From: Leptoclinus maculatus
Lineage: Eukaryota > Chordata > Actinopteri > Perciformes > Stichaeidae
DNA: 64,000 nt
Reading direction: 5' to 3'
Assembly: GCA_032191485.1 (NCBI GenBank)
Contig: JAVDOI010000004.1
Span: 21,324,943-21,388,942, forward strand
The notes beneath the pieces were generated by a model. The model did not search any database. It saw only the letters and a program-made list of their open reading frames with translations, and was not told where the DNA came from. Every line of letters starts with the position of its first letter. The stretch's first letter is position 1. Position numbers and translations under genes: made by a program. Shown piece by piece: positions 15,995 through 30,900 of this stretch.

Positions 15995-18900
15995 CGGCTG
16001 TCACAGAATCGTTTGTGCTTAAAGTTTGAAGGAATAGTTTGACATTTTGGAGAATATATCTACTGGAAGTTCTTGCTAAGAGTTAACTTAGCTTAGCACA
16101 AAGACTGGGTATAGCATACTTAGACTGGTTCTTTTTAAAGGTAACTAAATACACTTTTTGTGCCAATTCAATAAACAAGATATAACCACAGACTGTTTAT
16201 AAGTGGACGTTCGTTTGTGGACACGTTTTGGCCGTCGCCATCTTGGCTTTTCCGCAACCAGTGAACAGGAAGTGACCATATCTGGACTGAGGAGGAGTGA
16301 CGTAGACGGCGTATACGTCTCTGGTAGAGACCTGTCAATCACTGTGTAGCCCCGCCCTAAAGCATACCCTGCTTTATGGTCTGTTTGACTCTAAATGGAC
16401 CATCATTTACTAAATGAACATCATGCTGTATTGAAGAAGACTTGAAACAAGAGATTGAGAACATAAACTCATGTTTACAATGTTTACTGAGGTAATAAAT
16501 CAAGAGAGAAGTAGAGTCATTTTCTCATAGACTTCTATACAACCAGAGGAGTCGCCCCCTGGTGGTCACTATAGAGAATGCAGCTTTAACACATGAAGCT
16601 TTGACTTCACTTTTTAAAACTGGAGGTTGTCTCCTGGATTTAAAGGGTTGAGTTGGTGAAATGTTTACCTTTGGAGAGAGCTAGGCTAGCTGTTGTCTTG
16701 CTAATCTAAGCTAACTACTATTTACTGTACAAACATGAAAGAGGCATCAATCATCTCATCTCAGTCCGAGTGAGAAAGCAAATAAACATATTCTCAAAAC
16801 TGTCAAACTATCCCTTTTTCAGAACTACATTTAAAAGAGTCTCTAAACTGGTCTGAATGTGGGAAAACAAGTATTTTCTCAGCTTCAGTCTGTTGTGACA
16901 ATCAGGACATGCTTTTCTTATCAGCTGTGCACTGAATTGAAAATGGATGCGGTTTGAAATCTTCTTTTATTGGAAGAATACATTTTGCATGCTGAAAATA
17001 TGTTAAAATTACTAATACTTATACTTAGAGAAAATGTTTAATGCAAGCTACATGCAAGCTATGCAAGCTACATCTCGTGCTGCTTCAAAAACGTGAGTAC
17101 CGACCCAGAATTTTTTGGCAAAGTGATAGATGCTGGGGGCTGCTGTACCCCCGGTAATGTTTGAAGCGTCTCCCGGAGAGAAAATCCGAGATATACGTTC
17201 GAAGCGTGGTCGAATGCTATTGTTGCTAAGTACCTAGCTTTACCATGGATGGTTGAAAAACTACTTTTGAGGGGCTATTTCTGATGCGTGTCGCGGCCAA
17301 ATGAACGCGAAAAAGTGACGAAATATCGTACGAGGCTAGGTCGTAGATCGTAGATCGTGTTTTATTGTGTTTTGAGTGTGTAAAGTGTTACATATGCTTC
17401 GGTTCATGAGAGCTTCGTCGTTCAAACGGTATGCTGCATTGTTGTGGAAATATTATATTTGGTACTGAAAAATGGCTTTCTTCGGTACCAGCCGGTACCA
17501 CTAGCCCCCCGGAGGGGGGGCTTTCGGGCCCAACAGGTTTTAAAGTGTTGACGTTATGTCAAAGACGGACATATCTAATGTAATTAGCATGCTAACCAGC
17601 TAGCCGCGGCCTGTCCTGTCTTGTAGTACCACTTGTAACATGGAGAGGCGATAGTGAGTCACTGTAACACCAGTCTGTCCTCAGTCCAACACGAGAGGAC
17701 GAAGAAGTAGAGCTGCACTGAAGGACTCAGTCAATCCCGCTGAAGGTTCAGCGGGATTGACTGAGTCCTTCAGTGCAGGACTTTATTGGAAGTCCTGCAC
17801 AAAAACGCACAATCCCGCTGAACCTTCAGCGTTTTGATAGTTTGTTTATTGGATTAAATCCAAAGTTTCAAATACAAGAAAACGACTCGTATTTTTGTTT
17901 CGTCCTCAAGGAGACGACTTCGCCAGGAATGGGATTTTTTTGACTCAATCAATTTAGAGGTTCTTTAAAATAAAAAAGAAGGGTTTGACAGTTCACTTAT
18001 TCGCCTTCTCACTTGGACTGAGATGAGATTGATAACTCTTTCATGTTTGTACAGTAACTAGCGGTTTGCTTAGATTAACAACACTGGATACAGGTACCCT
18101 TTAAACCCTTTAAATCCAGGAGGCAACCTCTGGTTATAAAAAGTGAATCCAAAGCTTCATGTGTTAAACCTGCATCCTCTCTAATGTCCATCAGGGGGCG
18201 ACTCCTCTGGTTGTATAGAAGTCTATGAGAAAATGACTCTACTTTTTAAAGACATCAGAACAGTTGACGGTTAACGCAGCCAGTATTGATGACATGTAAT
18301 AACGTGTGCTGGAACCACATGCAAGGCAAAAGTCTGTCACAATACTGTGTAACATGAAGGATTATTGATGACTTGATGTGCTGCAGCCTCTCACCATGGT
18401 GGCGGTGAAGGGAATGTTGTCAATGAGAGAAGAAGCCAGAGCCGAGACCCACATCACCAAGATGATGGCTATAGCCAAGCGCTGGTCCTCTGGCACCGCC
18501 TGAGAGGGGACATTAAAACATAATAAGTTATTACTGTCATATTACACACACATACCACCTCAACCCATCACCCATCACATTTGCCTCCTCGATTCCTTTC
18601 CTCTCCGTCATGTAGTCCCGCCCCATGCGAGCGGAAGGAGACGAGGGGAGAGAGGAGTCGAGGCAACGAGCATTTAACAAACGAGACGTCCTCGGACCGA
18701 CATTTTAGAGAGACGTCAACTGACGTGTGTCACAGCTGATCAGCTGTCCGTTTAGTTATAACTCTGTGTTTTATGATCTCTGTCAGAGGAACTTAACGGT
18801 GTTCATGACAAATATATATTTACTATTAATTCAATTTAAAATGTGGCATCATGTGACAAGAACGATCGGATGTCACATTTGTTTATTTAACACGTACACA

Positions 18901-21900
18901 CACATAGGCTATATGTAATACAGTCTTCTTATATATTATCGTGTGAAACAAATTTGTATGAAAAGTACTGTAAATAAAGAGCGACATGTATTATACGATA
19001 TACACACAAACACAGTCCTGTCTTTCTAAATGACAACATGAAACACAGTTAATTAGAGCTGAATGTAGGAGAATGTTCTTATTAATATAATAATGTTTTC
19101 TCTTGTAAACATCATGTCAGGATTATAGCAGTTGAACTGGATGAATAATATAAAATATTAGTATCAGGTGAACAGTCTGATGAGGAGCTACACAAACTAA
19201 ATCAACTAATGAAATAAAAAGGATCTGTAACATCTGTAGAGTCCAGCTGTTTGTCACTCCTCTTCTATTTGTTTACATGTGATGAAAACACTCCCTCAAA
19301 GGAAACACCGGTGCTTCCTCAAAGGAAACACCGGTGCTTCCTCGCTCCTCCGGTAAACCTCCTCGCTCCTTGAGATGCATTTTAGGAATCAGGACTTCCT
19401 TCAAGATGGAGGGATCGATCTCCGGGTCACAAAATGTCCTCATTTGTATCAGGATAGAAAGGCCGTGCACTTCTACCCAGCATGCAGAGCGTCGTTTGTG
19501 GAGGCTGAGCAGGTGAAACCCCAGGAATAGCGCGCCACCTGTCATGTGTGATTATTAGCCTTCTAGAAGCTCGCTGTCTAAACACGAGCTGACGTCTCTA
19601 TTACTACTGCAATCCTCAGCTCATATGAAGCAGAGATTACCTCCGACTCCTCCGCCCGCCGACGGGAATCAGATGCAAACAAAGAAATCAAACCGCGCAG
19701 AACAAAAAGGATCAATATGCATGAAAAACAATATCACATCACCTGTGCCAAATTATCAATTACGCCAGTTGTGTGGAGCCCCGAGAGACGATTGTTTTCC
19801 TTTTGAGAATCAAAAAGGGGAGAAAAACAAACTCACTTTTATAAGCAGCGCCGTCTGTTCTCCAATGTAGTCGATGAGCTGCAGCTGAGCTAAAGCCTGG
19901 AAGATGAAGAGGAGATTAATATGAGGAAGAAAAATAAAAAGAGCTGAGGAGAATTAGTTATAGGTGGGATTAAACCAAGAGAAGAAAAGCAATTAAGCAG
20001 ACAGAGACAAATCTATTCTTGTTGTGGGTATTGACACAGAGGTAAACACACGGGGGTTTTGTTCCTGCTCACTGTGTTCAATGCTTCATAGTTAAACCAT
20101 CCTGTCACTGGAAGAAATAGATCCTTTACTCTTCTGATTGTAAGTCTCACTGTGTACCGTCAGTACGAGCATCCTGTTTCCTTTATTCTCTGGTAAAGAT
20201 GCTTTTCAGAGGATAGCACAGCTTCATTTATCACAGTTCTGGATCATGTTCAGATATCATGTTGTTCTTTTCCGATACTGACTCTGACTCTTTCAAACGG
20301 GTCATAATTCCCTCAATGTCTATTTTATATTGATGCTGACTACAGTTTACAAGATTACATTTGAACACATCATGATAACGTTACCTCCGTTAACATTAGC
20401 GCCGTTATTTAGCCAATCAGGACGGTTCCGCTAACATCTAACGTTAACTAGCTCTCCGCTAACAGCTAACGTTAACTAGCTCTCCTCCTGCTGTTAACTC
20501 GAGTCGTGTTTCTATTCAATTGTCAAGTTAACTTCAAGCTAACTTTTGAAATGTCGCCAAAAAACGAAATATGTATTAGTTTTGGAGCAATTAAACTCAG
20601 CTACAGTGTAGTTTGGACAAAACCAATATGAATAAATATCCAGGAAGATATCCAGCCTGGAACAACTCTACTTTATTAACCTTGTGCGATAAATGGAGGC
20701 TCTGCAAGATTGGTTGTTTGGTCTCAGTTGCCGCTACTTCATGTGTGAATCTCTTTTAAAACATGATGGGGCTTCCATTTAATGCCATAAACACGGGCTG
20801 CGTGTTAAATACCTCCATCAAAACGAAGAGGCCAGCGAAGAAGAGTAACGTGGCCCACTCCACCCGATGCAGGATGATCTCGAAATCCTGGATGTCGGCC
20901 AGAACCAGAAGCCACAGTGAACCCAGGATAGCGATCCAACCTGAGAGAGAACAAGAAACATCAGCTGACATCTTCTCTTCATAGAAAACACTACCAAGTG
21001 TTTCATGAAGACAGATTTAGAACAAGACACACAACACATATATATATATATACACATATATGAACTCCTTCTGCTCTCTGTTCACTGAAATGTGTCTTTG
21101 ATCACAACTCTCAAAAAGAGCAGCGAGCTTTATTAAATGTGACAGATGACACCACCAGATGTTTTTACACCCTGGTCTTATTTTACACTTTATGTCGTCT
21201 TTACTGTCCAATATCGGTTACTTTATGTTGCTTACTTTATGTTTCTTTTTAAATTTTATATTGTTTTTTTTGTTTAGTTTAGTAGCTTGTATGACTTCTG
21301 TATTTGCTTATAATGTTTATTGAGGTGAGATCTTTTTCTTTTTTTTATCTCACCTGCACAACGTGCTTCTTGTCTTTTGTTGTTGGCATTTCGGATGCTT
21401 TGATTTATTGTGCAAACAAATAAATCTTAATATATTAAGTCAACGATCAGGAAATATCTCAAACAAATTCTGTACGTGTGAAAATGAAAATGAGAATTCA
21501 ATCTGACGCAGAGAGTTCAACCCTCTCTCTAATCTAATACACAGATCGCAGCATGAAGGAACTTGTTGAAGTATAATAATGAATAAAGTATTTGATGTAA
21601 TTTCAACACATTCCAGTCTGGAGGACAAAGCTCGGCTCCAGCCAGCTGATGTTTGCATTGACAGTGTTTCTGAGAGAGTGTACATCCACCTGGAGGAAAT
21701 GTGATTAAACAGGTGCGCAGCAGTAATTGCCTCGGCCTTCTGGGAAATGATTTCACAACTGAAGGGAACTAGTGACGAAAAGAGGAGACGGGCAGAGGGA
21801 AGATTAGAGTCTGTGGCAATGGGAAAGGTAAGGAACAGAGAAGGTGAATGAATTAATAAAATCATTTTCTAAAGGTTATCCAATTCATAACATGTTTCAT

Positions 21901-24900
21901 AAGCGTTTTGTTATGTTAAGTTACTGTTGTTAAATCATATTTGATTAGGCTCGTGTCAACTTCAAACTAATACTGTTTTCATTAAACCTGCATTAGTTTA
22001 TGTTTAGTAACTTGGGCTGAACATGTCATTTACATATTACTCTATAAACCCGTGTGCTCTGAAGTCCCTAGAGGAGAAAAAAATGCTTTAAAAAACTGCC
22101 ATAAAATTGTATATTAATATTACTTTCCACTTTCACTGAGTTACATTTTTGACCAACATCCATCCTGATCATAATTACTAAATAATCATTAATTCCATAT
22201 GCCATAAATGAAGAAATAATGAACCATAAAAGCTCATGTAATGTCAATATCTTGTACAAATTGTAAAAAATAGATACCTCAGAATAAGTGTCTTATTAGG
22301 TCTATGATTCCTTCAAGCAACAGAGGACAAATATAATAGACAAAAATATGACATTTTTGATTTCCACACTGCATTGATATTTCCTGAAGATGCATCCTGA
22401 ACAGAGCGAGGAGCAGATAACAAACCCAAAGAGCTCTTCAATCAAAAAGAGCTTTTAGTCTGAGTAGTTTACGATCGAGTTATCTATCACAAGCACGACA
22501 ACAGTGTCTGAGGCAGGAAATGTGAAAAGGTACACAGAAGAAAGTAAATAGAAACAAGGCCAACAGATAAAGACATCTTTGCTCCGGCTCCACTATCTTG
22601 TACCCTTGTAAGCATATGGTGAGATAAGAAGCTGTGATGCTTCAGGTATTCTGCATCTCCAAAGATTCAAAGTAATTTAAATGTTGGAATTACCAAAGTA
22701 AGAATTTATTTTATTCTATTGAAGACCAATCTACAAAATTATAATTAATATCTCTAAAATCTGCCTCATGCACGCTTGAAGAAACACAAAATGTCAAGTG
22801 GTTTACGCTGTGAAACGATTAGTTAGGTTTAGAAAACAAAAACAATTGGTTAAGGTTAAACAAACAATGTTCAGTAACAAGGTTACAATGTAACAACACA
22901 ACAATGCAGTGGAACAACAACAACGGAACCACCGAAACAAGGTAACTTAACAAGGTAACTTAACAAGGTAACGTAAAAAGGTAGCGTAACAACGTAGCGT
23001 AACAACGTAGCGTAACAACGTAGCGTAACAACGTAGCGTAACAACGTAGCCTAACAACGTAGCCTAACAACGTAGCCTAACAACGTAGCCTAACAACGTA
23101 GCCTAACAACGTAGCCTAACAACGTAGCGTTAACAATACTTTGTTATATAACGTTATATAAAAGTGTAAAGTCCATGTTTACTTTTGGTTTCACAGAGGA
23201 CATGAACAGCGGTCTCCTTGTTGAAAATCCTGTGTTTTCGCTTGTTATACTGGTTATTAAGTAACTTTAGATAGCGGTCGCTCGCTATAATTTGTCACTT
23301 GTTCTGACTGAATGCAAAAAAAATCGATATATAGAATTGTAAAACTATAAAACGATCAGTGTTTTGCAGAAACGTATAAAAACAACACATTTTCGTTGTG
23401 ACTGGGCTTTTAACAAACTAAAATATTTAAATGTTCAATGATTTTTGTTGTGAGCATTTTTCTACAACATTCTCCTGATTTCTGCAGAGCTATTAATAAA
23501 GTTTCATCCAAACCACAGTTGTAGCTCACATGACCACAGACACATTAGAAAGATCAAATGACCAGTTTATAATCAGACTGAAATTAAATCTTACGGTGTG
23601 AAGTAAATTAAACTTTAACAGGTGTGAATGAATAGAGCTGCAGTAGTCAACCCTGCATGCATTAATGAGAGCCGTGTTCGGAGACAGGCGTCCGTCCGTC
23701 CGTCCACAGAGACAGAAAACACGTTGCTGTTGGGTCATTCCCTTTCAATAAATGTCACAGAGAGGTGAGCTGAGCAGCGGCTGTAATTAACTGAGCATGT
23801 TTGGCGACTGAGACGCCTCAGCAGACGACCGGGTGGCTACGAACAGCCATCTTCATTTAGGGAATCGTGTTAGTGTTAATGAGATGTTGTTCGGGTCATC
23901 TACCGACACACATCGGAGATATAACCCTCAACCTAACACACATGTCCACGTTTACTAACACACACAAAATATGCAAGCAGGCAGAATTAGAGCCAGAAAA
24001 ATCAGCTGACTGGTAACATCCAATCATATTCATATGGGTGTACTTTGTACTGTAACTGAATAACCTGACAGTGACACTCTGCAACATGTTGATAATCAGT
24101 GACATCTTCCAGACTGGTCCTTAACGGAAAATAACTACATTTTGTGTTGTTCATAGGGCTACAACTGCCGATTTTTCTCATTATCTATTCAACTTTCTAG
24201 ATTAATCTGTATTCATTATTTGGTCTATGAAATAGTGAATGTTGTCCATCCCAGTTTCTCAAGGTCCAAAGTGATGTCATTAAAGGTGTGTAGGATTAAA
24301 GGGGATCTATTGGAGGGAATATTATATTCCTAAATGTATTCATTAGTGTATAATCACTTGAAAATAAAGAATCATTGTGTTTTTCGTTAGCTTACAATTA
24401 GCCCTCTGGTAGAGACCTGTCAATCACTGTGTAGCCCCGCCCTAAAGCATACCCTGCTTTATGGTCTGTTTGACTCTAAATGGACCATAATTTACTAAAT
24501 GAACATCATGCTGTATTGAAGAAGACTTGAAACTAGAGATTGAGACCATAAACTCATGTTTACAATGTTTACTGAGGTAATAAATCAAGAGAGAAGTAGA
24601 GTCATTTTCTCATAGACTTCTATACAACCAGAGGAGTCGCCCCCTGATGGACATTAGAGAGAATGCAGCTTTAACACATGAAGCATCGGCTTCACTTTTC
24701 AGAATGTTGTCGTCTGGTTGGACTACAGAAATACTTCATCCCTGCAGCTCTCTATATCTGCATATTTCAGATCAAATGTGCATTCAGTAGTTTTGCCTGA
24801 AACACTATTTATCGCCACAGGTTTTAAATTGCAGCACATGAACAGATGCAAAGTGAGGGGTCTAAACGCAGCTCAGTATCCATGTAATTTATCGGATGCT

Positions 24901-27900
24901 TTTGCTCGTCAGCCTGTTATTTGGGCTCAATTCACACGCGAGGACGGAGGAAGCTGTGTTTCATAATTACATGACAGAACCTTTAAAGCGCCCGGTGGGG
25001 GGGCTGTAAAAACAGCGCTGTAATGAGATAGCAGTGCTCACCGAGCTCCAGATGAATGCTGGGAACAAAGGAGTTGAGGAAGAACATGAAGATCACCACG
25101 GTGAGGACGGACACACACTTCACCAACAGCACCGTGTCGGTTATTCTGTGCTGTGGAGGAGAGAGAAATATATATATATGTTGAGTCTGAATGGAGGGGA
25201 AGCTTTTAAAGTTGTATCATCCAACACACCGATGGTATTTGTCTCAAGTGAAGCTTCAAAGACGAGGCCGGCTTCATTATTGAGATAACATCAATGCACC
25301 ACAGTCACGGCCTGACATACGGAAGCTTACCTTCTTTTGCAGTTCCTGAATGTTTTGCTCCCAGTTCTTGTCCTCTTGAGAAATTTCTCTGTCGGATGCA
25401 GCAACATAATGAGCATTAAAAGCAGAGAAAAAGAATAAATTATAGACTAATAACTCTCTTAAGAGTTTCAAAATGTTAGTTAAATGATGTGTAATGGTGC
25501 CTCTATCAGCTGTTTATGAATACATAATGAGCGTTGTGCTGTTTTTAGGTATTTGTTGAGTGTTGCGTTTGGTGCTTCAGTATTTCCCAGTGCTATGAAA
25601 TTATATTTGGGCTGTAATTGCTTTGACTGTCTGGAAAACATCTTGGACAAAGAGACAGAAATAGAAAGTATTCTTGGACTTCCTTGAGCTTGTTTTTGAG
25701 CAAAAAAACGATATAAAAGAAGTACAATGTTGTGTTTTAAACAGTGAAATAATCTCAAATAAACTCAACTAAATGTGCATCAATTAGCATAAATGATACG
25801 CGTCATTCCAAAAGTCATCAACGATTTAATAATAAACGCTGAATTCTTTGTGTTCACATAATATTTCAGCCTGGTCTCCTAAAAATCACGTTCAAAACTG
25901 TGAATTTTCTTTTGGTTTACGTTTGTTTTTGACGTTTCACAAATAGGTTTACAATCAAACAAACAATGTGCTTAATTTACATCTGTCATTTAAATAAGAT
26001 AACAATTCATTTTTAACCAAACCATGATATTTTTGACTAAATCTAACTTTTTGTATTGTTTTTTTGTTTCAAGTTACAACTTTAAAAAGGTTAACGTGTT
26101 TCAAACTGCAACGAACGCATAGAGAACGCATAGAGTTGTATGGGAACTTCATTTAATGTCTTAAATAAGATGACTTTATGCAAAAAAACGTGTTTCTGTG
26201 AGAGGCGATAAAAAGCATTCTCAGTGTTGTTCTTTTCACCTCTGGAAGGTCTTCATCATCTTGCGGAGCAGACTTTCCAGGTTGAGGACTTTCTGCATCA
26301 GGAGGCATTTCACAGCCGTCTCCTCTCGGCTGGCGGGGTTAATGCGCTGAGCCGTCTGCCTCCAAACCAGGATCTCATGCTTGAGTTCTGCAGAGCAGGA
26401 GAGTTTAGTGTCAAACACACGATTGTACAGTATAGTGTAGCGTGTTTATAGAGGGGGGGGGGGGGGGGGGGGTAATAGCTCCTACAGCTGAGAGGATAAG
26501 AAGATGTTTCTGGTCAATATGCTGCGAGCCCCCATCGAGGGACTAATGCAGCCGGGCGATGGGCACATCGACCAGCTCAGGAACAGAAGCCTGAGGGAGC
26601 CGGACGCCTGTGCAGACACCAGGAGGTGTTTTTCCTCTTTCAAGAAGGTTGCTAGGTGACCTTAATAGGATCTAACTGGCACAGGGGTAAAAAAAAACAA
26701 CCACATTCCCTTAAGTGAATCTGCACAATTACCAGTCGTGGCGGAGGCTTTGTGCCGATTGAGCAGCGTGCTCTCCCCTCTATAAGGCCAGCATGGAGGG
26801 AGAGCAGGAAGCTCCAGGTTCTGGGGGTTTACTGATTATCGGCTTCCCTCCAGTCGGCCGGAGGCTCAGCGGGACGATAACGGCCGCTAACAGCCGGTCT
26901 TCTTCGCTCCTTGGATGTGAGCAGGTTTGCGGTGACGACTGGGGAGCTCTGGTGGTCTCTGTTTTAATGATCTCTATGTTCTATTGTGGGTTTCACACAA
27001 ATAGCCCCTGTTTTTAGTACTTGGCCCATTATCTGCATCTCCAGGGTGTCGTGTGCAAAGATCAGCGAATAGACTCAAAGATCTTACTCTGGACAGTGTG
27101 GACAGTATACAGCCTTGAGGAACAGACAAGTTCATATTCTCCTCTGTTAATTGGTACTTAATTAAATATATATATATATATATATATATAAGCTATAGAT
27201 ATCATTTGAGCCCTGAGCGAAGACCTGCAAAATATCCAACCACCTCTCATAAGTCTTTATGCTTTTTAGGCCTCTGTTTGTAGTTGTTTTGTGTTCTGTT
27301 TGTAGTTGTTTTGTGTCACTTTGAGGTTGTTACGCGTCTCTTTGAGTGATATTTTAAAGGTGAAGGCCGGGGGGGGGGGGGGGGGGGGGGGGGGCACTTT
27401 TACTGCTTATTGATTGGAAGTTGTTGTACTTGAATCACTCGTAACATAATAGTCATGCTCATTAGAGCGCGGTCTATTCTTATGGAACAAAACATAATGG
27501 ATATGTTCTATCTCTCTCAAGTGGACGATTAATTAAGGAGATATTTCTATTAATAAAGAAACTGACTTTACTCTTTTACCAATGAATTATAATAAAACCT
27601 GTGCATCCTCTATTTTAGTAACCCATCACTTAAGAACAGCGTCTGTTAATTGGCAGCAGCGCTTTAATGGATTTATTAAGAGGCAACTTTAAATAAGGGA
27701 ACCTGTGTGTGTTAATAAACTAAATGAATTAGTTATGAGATATTCTGATTGAGACTTCATTTAGTGTCATTTTAACACTTAACACTTGTAGTTTTGTTAC
27801 ATTTTAATAGAATATATATGAATAAAATATGAATTTTTGACCGCCGTTAAGGAGGAATGACTATTATTGCAACAACTTCCTATTAATAAGCAGTAATCAG

Positions 27901-30900
27901 GAGGTTATTGAGGGGAAACTATATGTCAATGGCCCAGCAGTTGTAGAATATTATCAAGCAGAATCAGGCATTAATAAGTGCTTTATTATGACTAATAAAA
28001 AGCTAAATATGCATGTTAATAAGCAAGTAGTTCATGCTAAATATGTGCACCTTAATATAAAGTGTTTTTACTGAATTTTTACTGAAACCAAAATTGGGTT
28101 TGAAAGTCCTAAAAGTATCTGGTTATAAACATGTCTCTGATATCAACCAGCACTTCATAAACCATAAATGACAGGGTGACCTGATGACGATGATACGACA
28201 CCGTGGGGCTGAGCGGAGGCAGTCGTTCATTCAGAGGCCACTATAAAGATCAGGAGTGGGCGTCAGAGTTAATGAAGTTTCTATGAGAAGGTGTGTGTCT
28301 CCATGAGCACAGAGCAGGTTAATACACTTCATACTAATCATCACAAAGCCTTCATAATTGATTTTAGATTGTTCCACAGCCAGAGCAATCGCGCAATTTA
28401 CATTTCATCCCCCGTGACAACATGATGACTCCCTTTCCTTTCAACTCACCCACTATTTCGATGGACTCTTTGTTGTAGAGCTTTTTGTTCCAGTAGAGCA
28501 GCCGCAGGAACGGAAACGAGGTGAGGAGGACGAGGCATATTCCAAGAGACATGTAGCCCGTGAAGCTGGCAAAATCAATCCCCTGTGAGAGAAAAGAATA
28601 ACAGCGTGTTAGAGATTTCATTCAGACACACTCATTAGTGCGTCAGGAAGAAAAACACAAAGTGATTATCTCAAAAGACAAAGAGCATCAAGTTCAAACT
28701 GTTCATTGTCTGAGACAAAGAGAAACTCTGATCTATATGTTCATTCAAATAATTATAACGTGGTGCTTTTAGCAAAGAATGGAGGTGTTCAGATGCATTC
28801 AGAAGCTTTATGTGAGTTTATTTTTGAGAGAAGCCTGAGATAATGAGAGGAAAAAATGAAAAGCAAGGAGTTTGATCACTGCACACAGAAAGGGGGCGGT
28901 GATAATTGCATCCTTCAGATGTTTTTTCATCAGTTTGGCACGAGCCTCGTCTCACTTCCTGTCATAGAAAAAAGCAGCAGCCGAGGCTGAGGGTCGTCCT
29001 CAGAATGACTCCGTTTCATCAAATGTGTCCTTTTATGACATCACCTTCATAGGATTTATTATTCTTAAAGCCTCTAATTTAACGCCGTTAAGATGCTGTG
29101 AGTGATTCATACTTCTACAGTATGAAGAATACAAATGCAGATATTCAGAAAAGTGGTTAATAGTGACCTCTGCAGGGTTTACAAACTGCAGCAAAAGTCT
29201 CAGATTAAAGGGAGAGGAGGGCAGAGAAGAACCAGCAAAACAACAAATAAACATATTCTCACACCTATAATAAACACACATATCAAGCCTTCAATATATA
29301 ACGTTTGAATGTTTTGAATGTTTCACCAAAAGTAAAATCTCAGTTGTGGGAGCTGAGCAAGAGATCTTAAGCACCTTATCAATATATAAATATGTATATA
29401 TAATGGCAGAGATTTAACATTATTTGCATAATTGATATCATTAATTAACTGTGATGAAGTGAAAACACACTGTGAGAGAGTTAAAGTTGTAAGACGAAAA
29501 CAACAAATATCAAATATGTAGAAATAATCATCTACTGCTTAACTATAGTTTACTATTTGTTCATGAGAATCAGCTCACTGAGCATGCTCAGAAGCGTCCT
29601 CTCCTTTGGAGCCGGGTTCTTTTGCGTCCTAGTGTTGACGGAGATATTATGAAACGTAGAGGACAATATCGGTTTTAAAGAATATCTGTTTACGTGTAGA
29701 GAGGGACTGGATGTCCTGTATCTGAGTCACAGTCCAATAACTCTCTGTTATCCTTTAAACAACGGTCCGTGTGATATCCAACGACAACTTACTCATCATT
29801 ATTTGTGCGTTTTCCTAAGAAAGCCTGCAGGACGTGTCAATTTCAGCTAGTTACATGAATACAATCTTAAACTGCTTTTTTCACAGGAAACTGTTAGATT
29901 TCGGCAACAAAACTACTTAGTTAGGTTTAAGAAAAGATGGTGAAATACAAGATAGTTTTTGGGTTTAAATAACCACGGAAGTACGCAAGTTACGTGACTA
30001 AAACATCAACATAGACGTCTCGTTCCACACAGAGATGGAACAGCGGTCTCCTGGCTGAAGGTTCGTTGTTTGTGCATTGTTTTGTCGTAGGTGTTGCTAC
30101 GAACGCTGGATGAGACCAGCCTGGTCTCTGGAACATATTTCCAATTTTTACAACTGTTAAGTGGCAAGACACGAGAGAGCAAACCACTAGAGAAAAAGTA
30201 TTTGCTGCTGTAACACTTCTCTGTTTGCGGCCGTCAACTGTGACCCCGGTGAGCCCGGGTCTCCATGAGCCAAGGTCAACGTCAATGCCTCTTCTGACCG
30301 GTTGGACGAGATCCATTTGGCAACGTCCCTCAATGAATTCATACCAAAAAAGGAGATTTTGTATGCGCTATGCTGCCTTGCTCTGTAACAAATCAAACAC
30401 ACATCACCCAGCTGGTGCGATTCATTATATCTCTGGACCCCCCCCCCCCCTCACACAAACAAGCAGGCATGCAAACAAACAAACATGCAAGCAAACGGTG
30501 CATGCACACACCAGCTGTCCTTATCAAGAGGCCAGAACCCCGCGGTTCTGGCCCCTGGGACACCGAGCCAAGACAAACTGGACGGCGCCGCCTGGTATAG
30601 GAGCTACGCGGTACACCGGAGGAGACCACATACTGCTGCAAACCACAAAAGGCTAAAATGTCAACACGGAACAGATGTCACATCAAGCAGCTGTGAAAAT
30701 GTCATGTCTTCTGGTGATGCAGCGGCGTTCCCCTCCGAGTGTAAGAAGAGTGAAGGTTATGAGACAGCGACGGGCTGCAAAATAAGAAATGTTCTTACTG
30801 TTTATCAATGTCACAATCTGGACAACTTGCCTATACATGTTTATCCATAATATTAGGCTGACAAATGTCTAAATACATGTGTGATGTGAACAAACTTCCA

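Larger units (their letters stand above)
15615..18394 (-). other. oca2 intron 20
   Basis: 2.8 kb. A short CA/TA microsatellite at 15953-15993, then nested A/B elements, the CpG-rich block and the hairpin cluster. Confidence 0.8.
20941..25041 (-). other. oca2 intron 17, 4.1 kb
   Basis: Contains the R-like element with the 13-bp minisatellite and a repeat B copy. The 141-codon open frame at 21440-21865 has no support as a gene. Confidence 0.75.

Noticed and set aside
21440..21865. 141-codon minus-strand frame in oca2 intron 17
   Set aside because: No recognised domain, and it sits between perfectly joined oca2 exons; probably chance.
30225..30656. 143-codon plus-strand frame
   Set aside because: Lies partly over low-complexity C-rich and repeat R-related sequence; no homology seen.
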